A stretch of 64,000 nucleotides of DNA from Rhizorhabdus phycosphaerae (GTDB taxonomy: Bacteria > Pseudomonadota > Alphaproteobacteria > Sphingomonadales > Sphingomonadaceae). This document shows, in pieces, positions 34,152 to 43,976 of the stretch. The stretch lies in NCBI RefSeq assembly GCF_011044255.1, contig NZ_CP049107.1, positions 992,001 through 1,056,000 on the forward strand, in the 5' to 3' direction. The position numbers and the translations under genes were made by a program. The notes below the pieces were generated by a model. It was not told the DNA's origin. It saw only the letters and a program-made list of their open reading frames with translations, and did not search any database. The number at the start of each line of letters is the position of its first letter. The stretch's first letter is position 1.

Positions 34152-35677
34152 ACAGGATTTTCTTGAAGCCCGGCGCGGTATCGCTGGCCGACTGGCGCGC
34201 CATCTATCGCGGCGCGATGCCCACGCTGGACCCCGCCTCGCTCGACGCGATCAAGGCCAGCGCGGCCGCCGTCGAGCGGATCATCGCCCAGCACAAGCCC
34301 GTCTATGGCCTGAACACCGGCTTCGGTAAGCTCGCCAGCGTCAAGATCGGCGACGAGGATCTCGCCACGCTCCAGCGCAACATCGTGCTGAGCCATGCGG
34401 CGGGAACAGGCGCCCCCTCCCCCGCGCCAATCGTGCGGCTGATGATGGCGCTCAAGCTCGCCAGCCTCGCGCAGGGCGCATCGGGCGTCCGGCCCGAGAC
34501 GGTCCGGCTGCTGGAAGCGATGCTGTTCGCGGGCCTCACGCCGGTCGTGCCGGCACAGGGGTCGGTCGGCGCCAGCGGCGACCTCGCCCCGCTCGCACAT
34601 ATGGCGGCCGCGATGATCGGCGTGGGCCATATCGAGATTGCGGGCCAGACGCTGACCGCGGCGGGAGCGCTGGCCAAGGCCGGGCTGAACCCGCTGACAC
34701 TTGGCCCCAAGGAAGGGCTCGCGCTGCTCAACGGCACGCAATTCTCCACCGCCAACGCGCTGGCCGGGCTGTTCGAGACGGAAACGCTGTTCCAGTCGGC
34801 GCTGGTGACGGGCGCGCTGGCGACCGAGGCCGCGAAAGGCTCGGACACGCCGTTCGACGACCGCATCCACCAGCTGCGCCGCCAGCCGGGCCAGATCGAG
34901 GTCGCCGCGACGCTGCGCGGGCTGATGGCCGGGTCGGCGATACGGGCCAGCCACCTCGACAATGACGCACGCGTGCAGGATCCCTATTGCCTGCGCTGCC
35001 AGCCGCAGGTGATGGGCGCGGTGCTCGACATGCTGCGCCATGCCGCCGGCACGCTGGAGACCGAAGCCAATGGCGTCACCGACAATCCGCTGATCTTCCC
35101 CGATACCGACGAGGCGCTGTCCGGCGGCAATTTCCACGCCGAGCCCGTCGCCTTCGCCGCCGACATGATCGCGCTCGCCATATGCGAGATCGGGTCGATC
35201 ACCGAGCGCCGCATCGCGATGCTGGTCGATCCGGCGCTGTCGGGTCTGCCCGCCTTCCTCACGCCGAAGCCCGGGCTCAATTCGGGCTTCATGATCCCGC
35301 AGGTGACGGCGGCTGCGCTGGTGTCGGAGAACAAGCAGCGCGCCACCCCCGCCAGCGTGGATTCGCTGCCGACCTCCGCCAATCAGGAGGACCATGTCTC
35401 GATGGCAGCCCATGGCGCGCGGCGGCTGCTCGACATGGCCGCCAATGCGCAGGCCGTGGTGGGGATCGAACTTCTGGCGGCCGCGCAAGGCTGCGACTTC
35501 CACCAGCCGCTTGTCTCCAGCGAAGCGCTGGAAGCGGTCCGCCGGCTGTTGCGGGCGCAGGTGCCGACGCTGGAGGACGACCGCCATTTCCATCCCGACA
35601 TGGAGGCGGCCAATGCCCTTGTCCGCTCGGGTGCCGTGGTTGCCGCTGCCGCATCCGACCTGCCGGGGATCGCATGA
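34148..35677 (+). CDS. hutH: histidine ammonia-lyase
   Basis: HutH removes ammonia from L-histidine to give urocanate, the first step of the pathway. The 509-residue enzyme has [11 protein letters not shown] with the catalytic Tyr and the Ala142-Ser143-Gly144 triad in [12 protein letters not shown] that cyclises to the MIO cofactor. [20 protein letters not shown] and [11 protein letters not shown] with the conserved Gln and Glu follow. It is coupled to hutI (4-bp overlap) and to hutG (4-bp overlap), so the catabolic genes form one polycistron. Confidence 0.97.
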   Translation: MNRIFLKPGAVSLADWRAIYRGAMPTLDPASLDAIKASAAAVERIIAQHKPVYGLNTGFGKLASVKIGDEDLATLQRNIVLSHAAGTGAPSPAPIVRLMMALKLASLAQGASGVRPETVRLLEAMLFAGLTPVVPAQGSVGASGDLAPLAHMAAAMIGVGHIEIAGQTLTAAGALAKAGLNPLTLGPKEGLALLNGTQFSTANALAGLFETETLFQSALVTGALATEAAKGSDTPFDDRIHQLRRQPGQIEVAATLRGLMAGSAIRASHLDNDARVQDPYCLRCQPQVMGAVLDMLRHAAGTLETEANGVTDNPLIFPDTDEALSGGNFHAEPVAFAADMIALAICEIGSITERRIAMLVDPALSGLPAFLTPKPGLNSGFMIPQVTAAALVSENKQRATPASVDSLPTSANQEDHVSMAAHGARRLLDMAANAQAVVGIELLAAAQGCDFHQPLVSSEALEAVRRLLRAQVPTLEDDRHFHPDMEAANALVRSGAVVAAAASDLPGIA

Positions 35678-36480
35678 CCGGCTGGCTGGAGATCGACCGC
35701 GGCGAGGCGCCCCTGATCGTGGCCTTTCCGCACAGCGGCACCGACATTCCCGCCGACTATGAACCGCGCTTCGTCTCGCCCTGGCTGGCGCGCAAGGACG
35801 CCGATTGGTGGATCGACCGCGTCTATGGCTTTGCGGGCGAACTCGGCGCGACGACCATCCGCACGCGGATTTCGCGCAGCGTGATCGACGTCAACCGCGA
35901 CCCTTCGGGGGCGTCGCTCTACCCCGGCATGACCACGACCGAGCTCTGCCCCACGACGACCTTCGCCGGCGAGCACCTCTATCGCGACGGCGGGCCGGAC
36001 GAAGCGGACATAGAAGAGCGCCGGCGCCGCTTCTTCGAACCCTATCATCAGGCGCTGGAAACCGAGATCGACCGCCTGCGCTCACGGCACGGACAGGTAG
36101 TGCTGTACGACGCGCATTCGATCCTCAGCCATATGCCCCGCCTGTTCGATGGCGAGCTGCCGCTGTTCAACATCGGCACCAACACCGGCATGAGCTGCGC
36201 CAGCGCCTTGCGCGACGCCGTTACGGCAGTGGTGGCCGCCAGCGGCGAAAGCCATGTCGTCGACGGTCGCTTCCGGGGCGGCTGGACGACGCGCCATCAT
36301 GGGCGGCCGCAGGACCATGTCCATGCGATCCAGATGGAGTTGTCGATGCGCGGCTATCTGCAAGAGCCGGAGGCTCCCGATCCCGACAACTGGCCAGCGC
36401 CCTTCGCGCCCAAGGCAGCGACCATCGATACGCTCCGGCAGGTGCTGACCGCCTGCCTCGACTTCGCCCGCACCCGCTGA
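35674..36480 (+). CDS. hutG: N-formylglutamate deformylase
   Basis: HutG hydrolyses N-formylglutamate to glutamate and formate, the last step of the five-step pathway. The 268-residue protein has [16 protein letters not shown], the [18 protein letters not shown] motif, LYDAHSI and [13 protein letters not shown], typical of this deformylase. Presence of HutF with this HutG shows that the locus uses the formylglutamate route and not formiminoglutamase. The ATG at 35674 overlaps hutH by 4 bp. hutU follows after 11 bp. Confidence 0.95.
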   Translation: MTGWLEIDRGEAPLIVAFPHSGTDIPADYEPRFVSPWLARKDADWWIDRVYGFAGELGATTIRTRISRSVIDVNRDPSGASLYPGMTTTELCPTTTFAGEHLYRDGGPDEADIEERRRRFFEPYHQALETEIDRLRSRHGQVVLYDAHSILSHMPRLFDGELPLFNIGTNTGMSCASALRDAVTAVVAASGESHVVDGRFRGGWTTRHHGRPQDHVHAIQMELSMRGYLQEPEAPDPDNWPAPFAPKAATIDTLRQVLTACLDFARTR

Positions 36481-36491
36481 ACGGAAGAGCC

Positions 36492-38171
36492 ATGACCCGT
36501 CTCGACAACAGCCGCACCATCCGCCCCGCCACCGGCACCACTCTTTCGGCCAAAAGCTGGCTGACCGAAGCGCCGCTGCGGATGCTGATGAACAACCTTC
36601 ACCCGGACGTCGCCGAGCGGCCCGAGGAGCTGGTCGTCTATGGCGGGATCGGCCGGGCGGCGCGCGACTGGGAGAGCTATGACCGGATCGTCGAGACGCT
36701 GCGGCGGCTGGAAGACGACCAGACGCTGCTGATTCAGTCGGGCAAGCCGGTCGGCGTATTCCGGACTCACGCCGACGCGCCGCGCGTGCTGATCGCCAAT
36801 TCCAACCTCGTGCCGAAATGGGCGACCTGGGAGCATTTCGCCGAGCTCGATCGCAAGGGGCTGGCGATGTACGGCCAGATGACCGCCGGCAGCTGGATCT
36901 ATATCGGTACCCAGGGCATCGTTCAGGGCACCTACGAGACCTTCGTCGAAATGGGGCGCCAGCATTGTGGCGGCGACCTGTCGGGTCGCTGGCTGCTGAC
37001 CGCAGGTCTCGGCGGCATGGGTGGCGCGCAGCCGCTGGCCGCGGTGATGGCGGGTGCGTCCTGCCTCGCGATCGAATGCCAGCCGAGCCGGATCGAGATG
37101 CGCCTGCGCACCGGCTATCTCGACCGCGCCGCCGAGACGATCGACGAAGCGATGGCGATGATCGAGGAGAGCTGCGCCGCGCGGGCCCCATTGTCGGTCG
37201 GTCTGCTCGGCAATGCCGCCGAACTGCTGCCGGAACTTTACCGCCGCGGCATCCGGCCCGATCTGCTGACCGACCAGACCTCGGCCCATGATCCGGTCAA
37301 TGGCTATCTGCCCGCCGGCTGGACCGTCGCCGAATGGATCGAGCGCCGCGAACGCGAGCCGGAGGTGGTCGCCAGGGCCGCCAAGGCATCGATGGCCACC
37401 CATGTCCGTGCGATGCTCGACTTCCAGGCGGCGGGCGTACCGACCACGGACTATGGCAACAACATCCGGCAGATGGCGAAAGACGAGGGCGTCGACAACG
37501 CGTTCGACTTCCCCGGCTTCGTGCCCGCCTATATCCGTCCGCTCTTCTGCAGGGGTGTCGGCCCGTTCCGCTGGGCGGCGCTGTCGGGCGATCCGGAGGA
37601 CATCTGGAAGACCGACGCCAAGGTGAAGGAGCTGCTCCCCGACGACGCGCATCTCCACCGCTGGCTCGACATGGCGCGCGAGCGCATCCACTTCCAGGGC
37701 CTGCCCGCGCGGATCTGCTGGGTGGGCTTGGGCGACCGGCACCGGCTCGGCCTAGCGTTCAACGCAATGGTCGCCAGCGGCGAACTTAAGGCGCCCGTGG
37801 TGATCGGCCGCGATCATCTCGACAGCGGATCGGTTGCCAGCCCCAATCGCGAAACCGAGGCGATGCGCGACGGCAGCGATGCCGTGTCGGACTGGCCGCT
37901 CCTGAACGCGCTGCTCAACACCGCTTCGGGCGCGACCTGGGTCTCGCTGCACCATGGCGGGGGAGTCGGCATGGGCTATTCGCAGCATTCGGGGATGGTG
38001 ATCGTCGCCGACGGGAGCGAGGCGGCCGCACGCCGCCTTGAGCGGGTCCTCTGGAACGACCCGGCCACGGGGGTGATGCGTCATGCCGATGCGGGCTATG
38101 ACATCGCGCTCGATTGTGCGCGTGCGCGGGGGCTGGACCTGCCGGGCATAATGGACCGACCATTACGCTAG
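36492..38171 (+). CDS. hutU: urocanate hydratase
   Basis: HutU adds water to urocanate to give imidazolonepropionate, using tightly bound NAD+ as an electrophile. The 559-residue product is standard length, with [25 protein letters not shown] at the start, [20 protein letters not shown] for NAD binding and [17 protein letters not shown]. The conserved cysteine region is [12 protein letters not shown], and [15 protein letters not shown] lies near the end. GGAAGAG precedes the ATG at 36492. It is the last gene of the hutI-hutH-hutG-hutU operon. Confidence 0.97.
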   Translation: MTRLDNSRTIRPATGTTLSAKSWLTEAPLRMLMNNLHPDVAERPEELVVYGGIGRAARDWESYDRIVETLRRLEDDQTLLIQSGKPVGVFRTHADAPRVLIANSNLVPKWATWEHFAELDRKGLAMYGQMTAGSWIYIGTQGIVQGTYETFVEMGRQHCGGDLSGRWLLTAGLGGMGGAQPLAAVMAGASCLAIECQPSRIEMRLRTGYLDRAAETIDEAMAMIEESCAARAPLSVGLLGNAAELLPELYRRGIRPDLLTDQTSAHDPVNGYLPAGWTVAEWIERREREPEVVARAAKASMATHVRAMLDFQAAGVPTTDYGNNIRQMAKDEGVDNAFDFPGFVPAYIRPLFCRGVGPFRWAALSGDPEDIWKTDAKVKELLPDDAHLHRWLDMARERIHFQGLPARICWVGLGDRHRLGLAFNAMVASGELKAPVVIGRDHLDSGSVASPNRETEAMRDGSDAVSDWPLLNALLNTASGATWVSLHHGGGVGMGYSQHSGMVIVADGSEAAARRLERVLWNDPATGVMRHADAGYDIALDCARARGLDLPGIMDRPLR

Positions 38172-38262
38172 GGTAACGGCCTCCTATTGTCGCAACGCTT
38201 CCGTAACATTTGCTTTTGGTTAACCCTCAAAGGCCCATTGCCCACCCCGAGAGGAGAAGGCC

Positions 38263-39630
38263 ATGGACCTGGCGGCCGTTCCGCGTTCCGTGAAGGACGT
38301 GCAATCCAAGGCACTGACGGACGAGGATTTTAGGGACCGGATCGCGACCTATAATGCCGGCGGCCAGCTGCGGCAGCGGTTGGCGGCGGTGTGGGAGCGC
38401 GCATCGGACATCATCCTCGACGCGGCCCGCCTCCATTGGGAGCCGGTGCTCCGTGTGTTGCGCGATAAGCGCGAGGACGAAAGCCTGTCGTTCGACGTCG
38501 CCGATCTCGTCGAGCGGCGCCGCTTTCTCTACACCCGTCCGATCGATCTCGAATGGATGCGGATCCTCAACCAGACGGCCAAGTTCATCCATCGGCTGCA
38601 GGTGGCACCGCCCGTCTTCCTCATGAACATGTATGGCGAGACGCATCTGGCGGTCGATCGCATCGCGGAGCGCTTTGCCGATGATCCCGGATTCGTCCTG
38701 TTCGCGCAGCGCAGCATCAACATGCTTGGCGGCATCGAGCTGGAATTGACCCTCTCCTACGACAATGCCGTCCGGCAGAAGCGCTCGCTCGCGGCGCGGG
38801 AATCCGCCAGCGAGGCCTTTCGGACCGACATCGGCGACATTCTCTCGACCACGCGCGTCCGATCGCGCTCGCTGAGCAAGCAGACCGGCGCGACGGCATC
38901 GGCGGCGCGCGGCATGCTGAGCAAGGCGTCCGAGGTGGCTGCGGCATCGGAGCAGTCGGCCGGTGCGATGCGTCAGGCGGCAGTCACTGCGGCGGGGCTC
39001 ATTCGCGCGATCGCCGACGCACGCCGGGAGGTCGATGTCGCGGCGAGCGTGGCGACGCGGGCAGCGGACCAGTCGGCGGACGCCGTCGCCGTATCGGAGG
39101 CCCTGTCGACGCACGCGCGGGCGATCGAGTCCATCCTTGGCCTCATCCGCGACGTCGCGGGACAGACCAATCTCCTGGCGCTCAACGCCACCATAGAAGC
39201 CGCCCGGGCCGGCGATGCCGGGCGCGGCTTTGCGGTGGTTGCGCAGGAGGTCAAGGATCTTGCCAGCCAGACCGCGCGCGCCACTGACGACATCGCCCGG
39301 AAAATCGATGCCATCCAATCCGCCGCGCGGCGGGCGCTGGACGCAAACGGATCGATCCGTACTACTGTGGGCGAAGTCGAACGGCTCGCGGGCCGTATCC
39401 GCCAGGCAATGGACGAGCAGGCAAAGACCGTGACGACCATAACGACCGCCGTCGACGAGACCGCGCTGTCCGCCGATTCCATGTCCTCGACCATTGCCGC
39501 GATCCGCGCCGACACCGAAGCGGTGGCCAGCGAGATCGACGCGGTGGCCACTGGCTTCAGGGATGTCGACGACGAGCTTGGGCGGCTGGAAAGCACCGCC
39601 CATGATTTCGCCGCGCGTTTCGCGGACTGA
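38263..39630 (+). CDS. soluble globin-coupled methyl-accepting chemotaxis transducer
   Basis: The 455-residue protein has no membrane helix. Its N-terminal 160 residues look like a protoglobin sensor domain: [19 protein letters not shown], then [19 protein letters not shown] with His110 in the place of the heme-binding histidine of HemAT-type sensors. A helical linker follows, then a cytoplasmic signalling domain with the hairpin tip [38 protein letters not shown]. It is probably an aerotaxis or oxygen-sensing transducer that acts through CheA and CheW, which are not in this window. GAGGAG lies 8 nt before the ATG. Heme binding is inferred. Confidence 0.85.
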   Translation: MDLAAVPRSVKDVQSKALTDEDFRDRIATYNAGGQLRQRLAAVWERASDIILDAARLHWEPVLRVLRDKREDESLSFDVADLVERRRFLYTRPIDLEWMRILNQTAKFIHRLQVAPPVFLMNMYGETHLAVDRIAERFADDPGFVLFAQRSINMLGGIELELTLSYDNAVRQKRSLAARESASEAFRTDIGDILSTTRVRSRSLSKQTGATASAARGMLSKASEVAAASEQSAGAMRQAAVTAAGLIRAIADARREVDVAASVATRAADQSADAVAVSEALSTHARAIESILGLIRDVAGQTNLLALNATIEAARAGDAGRGFAVVAQEVKDLASQTARATDDIARKIDAIQSAARRALDANGSIRTTVGEVERLAGRIRQAMDEQAKTVTTITTAVDETALSADSMSSTIAAIRADTEAVASEIDAVATGFRDVDDELGRLESTAHDFAARFAD

Positions 39631-39650
39631 ACCGCCCGCTGCGCCGGGCG

Positions 39651-40847
39651 TCAGTTCCAGACCAGCGGGAGCGCGGTGCAGGCCCCGACATTGCCGCCCT
39701 TCATCAGCACGGGCTTGTCGGGATCGAGCCGGATGTCGGGCATGTTGGCGAGCCATTCGCGCAGGAACACGATGACCTCCATGCGCGCCAGCCCCGCGCC
39801 GACGCAGCGATGCGCGCCCGCGCCCAGCGTGGTATGCCGCGTCGGATTGAGCGCACGGTCGTAGCGGACCTCTTCGGGCGCGTCGAAGCTGGCGGGGTCG
39901 AGATTGTGCAACACGCTCGGCAGATAAACGATGTCCCCCGCGCGGATGCGGACCCCGTCGACGTCCATGTCGACGACGGCGTTTCGGCTGACCGACACGG
40001 TCGGGTAGCGGCGCATCAGTTCGTCCGCAGCCTGGGGCAGCAATTCCGGATGGGCGCGCAGGAAAGCCTGATCCTGCGGATGGCGCGCCAGATGGAGCGT
40101 TATCATGCCGATCATCGCGACGACCGTATCGAGGCCGCCGAATAGCAGATTGCGGCACATGCGCCGCGCATCATCCATGGTCCACGGCCGGCCGTCGACA
40201 CCCGCGACGAATATCCGGCTGAACAGGTCCTCGCCCGGATTGGCCATGCGCGCCTCGATGAAGGGACGCAGATATTCGTCGGCAGCGTCGCGCAACTGCT
40301 CGACCGTCATCGAACCGTCGGGGCGGGTCAGCTGCGCGCCCAGAGCGCGCAGGCGTGGCCGGTCGGACAGGGGAACATCGATCAGCGTCAGGAAGATGTG
40401 CAGCGGCAATATCTCGGCGAATTCCTCGACGAACTCGCAGGCGCCGGCGGGCTTGATCGTCGCGATCAGTTCACGCGTCACCTCGGCGACCTTGGGCTCG
40501 AGCGCGACCACATAGCGCGAGGCGAGCCCCTTCATCACCGACATCCGATAGGGCCCATGCTCGGGCGGGTCCTGCTGCAGGGGAATGAACTTCATCACCT
40601 CGCCAAGGCCCGGCGTCACCGCAAGGACGTCGCTCGACAGCCGTTCGCTGTCCGCCCAGAGGCTACGGACCAGCTCGCCACGCGTCGCGATCCAGTGCCC
40701 GCCATTCGCCGTGGTCCATAGCAGCCCTGGTCCATCCGGACGGGCAAGGCCCTGCCATGCCGCGAAATAGTCCCGCTCGCCTCCCGGCGGATTGAAGATG
40801 TCGAAATCCACGATCCGGTCGGCGGTTATCCCGGGCGGTGCACCCAT
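39651..40847 (-). CDS. cytochrome P450
   Basis: The 398-residue soluble P450 has the oxygen-activation motif GGLDT in the I helix, the ExxR pair in DELMRRYP, and the heme-cysteine loop LGAGAHRCVGAGLARME with Cys348. Length and sequence are those of bacterial class I P450s that need a ferredoxin and reductase, neither of which is encoded nearby. The ATG at 40847 follows an AGGGAGAGA site; an upstream GTG at 40874 is less likely. The substrate is unknown. It points away from the TonB receptor locus across a 670-bp AT-rich gap. Confidence 0.93.
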   Translation of the reverse strand: MGAPPGITADRIVDFDIFNPPGGERDYFAAWQGLARPDGPGLLWTTANGGHWIATRGELVRSLWADSERLSSDVLAVTPGLGEVMKFIPLQQDPPEHGPYRMSVMKGLASRYVVALEPKVAEVTRELIATIKPAGACEFVEEFAEILPLHIFLTLIDVPLSDRPRLRALGAQLTRPDGSMTVEQLRDAADEYLRPFIEARMANPGEDLFSRIFVAGVDGRPWTMDDARRMCRNLLFGGLDTVVAMIGMITLHLARHPQDQAFLRAHPELLPQAADELMRRYPTVSVSRNAVVDMDVDGVRIRAGDIVYLPSVLHNLDPASFDAPEEVRYDRALNPTRHTTLGAGAHRCVGAGLARMEVIVFLREWLANMPDIRLDPDKPVLMKGGNVGACTALPLVWN

Positions 40848-41517
40848 TGCGTCTCTCTCCCTGGGCGTCGGCAAAGGTCGCGCCCCACCGTGACAATCGG
40901 TCAGCGCTGTTCCCTTTGCATCTGTGACTAAGGACAGCCCGCCGTCGCAGCCTGAGCATCAGCTACCAGCAGCGTGAATGCAGCAGCCATGTCACAAAGC
41001 ACAGCAATATTCACATAATATTTCGCAGATCCAGCCACTGCCGCACGAATAGGACCAGCACTGCCTCAATGGCGCTGCGGCGGATACTGCGCGCTCAACA
41101 TATATATACATATGAATGGATCATGTGGATGCACGGCGTCTGGCTGAATAAGCGATGAACGTGGCTCTTTTGGCGTGCTCGACTATGAAGCCGCCGAACA
41201 ATATTCTCCAACTTTCTCATTCGTAAAAATGCAAGACCACCCACATTCCGGCGCAGATGATACGGAATGATATAGTATATCCAGAATATTCATCGGCCTA
41301 CTTACATCTTTGCCACCGAATCAACATTTTCAGCAGAAATTCGATTATCGAATATCCTGCGGCATATTTGACCATATTCGTCATATTATTCTCTTTCAGC
41401 CGAAAACAAACCAAGCACCTTCGGGAGAACTCGTCATAGGCTGACCGCAGAAAGTCGGTGCGGGCCGACCGGGCGGGAGGGCCCGGAAGGCCTAATCAGA
41501 AAAGGGGAAGACCGATC
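40848..41517. promoter_or_regulatory. AT-rich non-coding gap with divergent promoters of the P450 and TonB receptor genes
   Basis: This 670-bp stretch is much richer in A and T than its neighbours, especially 40980-41440, and includes the run TATATATACATATG at 41101-41114. No gene with a ribosome-binding site is seen; the 60-residue frame at 41257 has no family features. AAGGGGAAG before 41518 is the TonB receptor ribosome-binding site. The region probably holds promoters and regulator sites for both flanking genes. Confidence 0.6.
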
Positions 41518-43917
41518 ATGACGACGATTCTCGAAGCGAAGACGCGCGTCCCGTTGTTCCGGGTATTTCTGCTGGCAGGTACGCTGATGGCGTCACCGGG
41601 CGCAGCGCTCGCGCAGTCAGGCAGCGACACCGCCACGACGGCGTCCGAGGCCATCGACAGCGCGGATATCGTCGTCACTGCGCTCCGCCGCAACACACGC
41701 CTCCAGGAGACGCCGCTGGCGATCTCGGCCACTTCGGGCGAAGCGCTCGCCGCTGCCGGCTCGTCGAGCTTCACCGACCTGACGCGCAACGCACCTTCGC
41801 TGCGCATCGTCGACAGCGGCCCCGGCCAGCGCCGCGTTCTCATCCGCGGTATCCAGTCTTCGGGCGAACCCACGGTCGGTGTCTATTATGACGAAACCCC
41901 GGTTTCGGGTTCGGTTTCGACCAGTTCGGACGCAGCCGGCACTACGCCCGATTTCCGCCTGTTCGACGTCGAGCGCGCCGAGGTCCTCCGGGGTCCGCAG
42001 GGCACGCTGTTCGGGTCGGGCTCAATGGGCGGTACGCTCCGCGTCATCTTCGAGAAGCCCCGCTCGGATAAGGTCGAGGGTGCCGTGAGCGCCAATCTGT
42101 CGACCGTCGAGGGCGGCAAGGAAGGCTATTCGATCGACGCGATGGTCAACCTGCCCATCATCGAAGACAAACTCGCGGTGCGTTTCGTCGGCTATTACAA
42201 CAAGTTCGCTGGCTATGTGGACAATGTCATCCTCGCCAGCGATCCGACCGCGAAGAACGTCATCGACAGCACCCCGGCCGGCGATCCGTTCCTGCGCAAC
42301 GACAAGGACATCAACGACGGCTATGCGGCCGGCGGACGCGCCCTGGTCCGTTTCACGCCGAGCGAGCGCCTGACCATCGACCTTGCGGCCTTCTACGAAA
42401 AGGTCAGCACGCAGAGCCCGGGCTGGCGCCTCGAACCCTCGGCTATCCTCGGCCGGAAATATGTGACCTCCGCCCGTGCCCGCGCCGGCAATTACGACGA
42501 GAACCGGATCTACAACGGCACGCTGCATTATGAGTTCGACGGCTTCACCCTCGTCGGCGTGACCTCCTATTTCGACCGTGACCGCGTCGCCGTCTCCGAC
42601 GTCGGCGATACCTTCAACGGCCGCGACACGGCCGCCGGCTGCCGCCAATATCTGCTACGCAACGCAGGCACCTGCACCGACGCGCAACTCGCCAGCTACC
42701 TGCCGGCGACGCGCGCCATCCAGCAGTCCTCGCTCTATCAGCCGCAGAGCGTGAAGAACTGGGTCAACGAACTGCGCGTCAGCTCGAACAACGAGAGCCC
42801 CTTCCAGTGGACGGCCGGCCTGTTCCTGGAAGACCGCAAGACCGTCGTCCGTTCGACGCTTCTCACCGCCAATCCGGCAACCGGTTCGCTCTACGACGTC
42901 GATGATCCGACCGCGCTCGCCTATGACCGCACCATCTTCGACTATCTGAAGCAGAAGGCAGCCTATGTCGAACTCAGCTACAAGTTCTTCGACCAGCTGA
43001 CGTTTACCGCCGGCACGCGCTATTATGACTTCCGCAAGCGCGTCGGCGGAAAGATCGACGTCGGCCAGATCCATTATTCGTCGGTGGTCACACCCTATAC
43101 CGAAGCCAAGAACAAGGAAGATGGCTTCATCTACAAGTTCAACCTGGCATGGCAGGCCAATCCCGACCTGTTGTTCTATGCCCAGGCGGCGCAGGGCTTC
43201 CGTCCCGGCGGCGTCAACCAGGTGATCGGCCTTCCGGCAGCCCTCGCGGGCTATTCGTCGGACAGCATCTGGAACTATGAGCTGGGTGCGAAGACGAAGC
43301 TCGCCCGCGGCATCTATTTCAACCTCGCCGGCTATCGCATCGACTGGGATAATCTCCAGGTTTCGGCGCGCACCACCGGCACCGGTTCGGTGTTCGGCCT
43401 GATTGCCAATGCCGGCGCGGCGCGCATCTGGGGCGCGGAAGCCGAGCTCACCGCCGACATCACCAGCAATTTCTCGGTGAGCGGCAACCTTGGCTATACC
43501 GATGCCAAGCTGTCGGAGGATCAGATCAGCACGATCGTCACGGCCACCGGCCGCAAGGGCAATCGCCTGGCCTTCATTCCGAAGATCACGGCCGGCATCG
43601 CGGCGGAATATACGCACGAGCTCAACGACGACATGGAAGCGATCGCCCGCTTCGACGCGAGCCATGTCGGCAGGTCGTACAGCACGCTGTCCCCGGCCGA
43701 CATCTATCGCCGGCTGATCCCGGCCCACGAGATGGCCAATCTGCGCTTCGGCGTGCAGCAGCCCGACAACGACTGGGGCCTCTATTTCTACATCAACAAC
43801 CTGTTCGACGACACGGCGATCAACAGCTCGAGTTCGTCGGCGAACACGGGCGGCCTGACCAATACCTTCAGCGCGCCGCCCCGTACCTTCGGCGTCAACG
43901 TCACGAAGCGCTTCTGA
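41518..43917 (+). CDS. TonB-dependent outer-membrane receptor
   Basis: The 799-residue receptor has a signal peptide ending ASPGAALAQ (residue 33), a TonB-box-like segment (ADIVVTALRR) and the plug domain (LQETPLAISATSGEAL, IRGIQSSGEPTVGVYYDETPVSG, VERAEVLRGPQGTLFGSGSMGGTLRVI). A long beta-barrel follows, ending with the aromatic residue expected for outer-membrane insertion (VTKRF). Such receptors import iron chelates, vitamins, glycans or peptides with energy from TonB. Its neighbours are exported hydrolases and not iron genes, so the ligand is more likely a peptide-like or amide nutrient. It is probably the first gene of the locus up to 48905. Confidence 0.95.
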   Translation: MTTILEAKTRVPLFRVFLLAGTLMASPGAALAQSGSDTATTASEAIDSADIVVTALRRNTRLQETPLAISATSGEALAAAGSSSFTDLTRNAPSLRIVDSGPGQRRVLIRGIQSSGEPTVGVYYDETPVSGSVSTSSDAAGTTPDFRLFDVERAEVLRGPQGTLFGSGSMGGTLRVIFEKPRSDKVEGAVSANLSTVEGGKEGYSIDAMVNLPIIEDKLAVRFVGYYNKFAGYVDNVILASDPTAKNVIDSTPAGDPFLRNDKDINDGYAAGGRALVRFTPSERLTIDLAAFYEKVSTQSPGWRLEPSAILGRKYVTSARARAGNYDENRIYNGTLHYEFDGFTLVGVTSYFDRDRVAVSDVGDTFNGRDTAAGCRQYLLRNAGTCTDAQLASYLPATRAIQQSSLYQPQSVKNWVNELRVSSNNESPFQWTAGLFLEDRKTVVRSTLLTANPATGSLYDVDDPTALAYDRTIFDYLKQKAAYVELSYKFFDQLTFTAGTRYYDFRKRVGGKIDVGQIHYSSVVTPYTEAKNKEDGFIYKFNLAWQANPDLLFYAQAAQGFRPGGVNQVIGLPAALAGYSSDSIWNYELGAKTKLARGIYFNLAGYRIDWDNLQVSARTTGTGSVFGLIANAGAARIWGAEAELTADITSNFSVSGNLGYTDAKLSEDQISTIVTATGRKGNRLAFIPKITAGIAAEYTHELNDDMEAIARFDASHVGRSYSTLSPADIYRRLIPAHEMANLRFGVQQPDNDWGLYFYINNLFDDTAINSSSSSANTGGLTNTFSAPPRTFGVNVTKRF

Positions 43918-43976
43918 CGGCAGGGCGCGGGCCCGGAGCCCGCGCCCCACCTTCGAACGACAAGAGGGGATTAGAG

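Noticed and set aside
34100-35593. A 497-codon minus-strand frame opposite hutH
   Set aside because: It mirrors hutH codons, has low-complexity Arg/Gln sequence and no ribosome-binding site.
38227-40158. A 643-codon minus-strand frame opposite the chemotaxis transducer
   Set aside because: It is antisense to a clear transducer gene and partly to the P450 region, with no domain features.
41257-41439. A 60-codon plus-strand frame in the AT-rich gap
   Set aside because: No ribosome-binding site, no family features, and composition typical of random AT-rich DNA.
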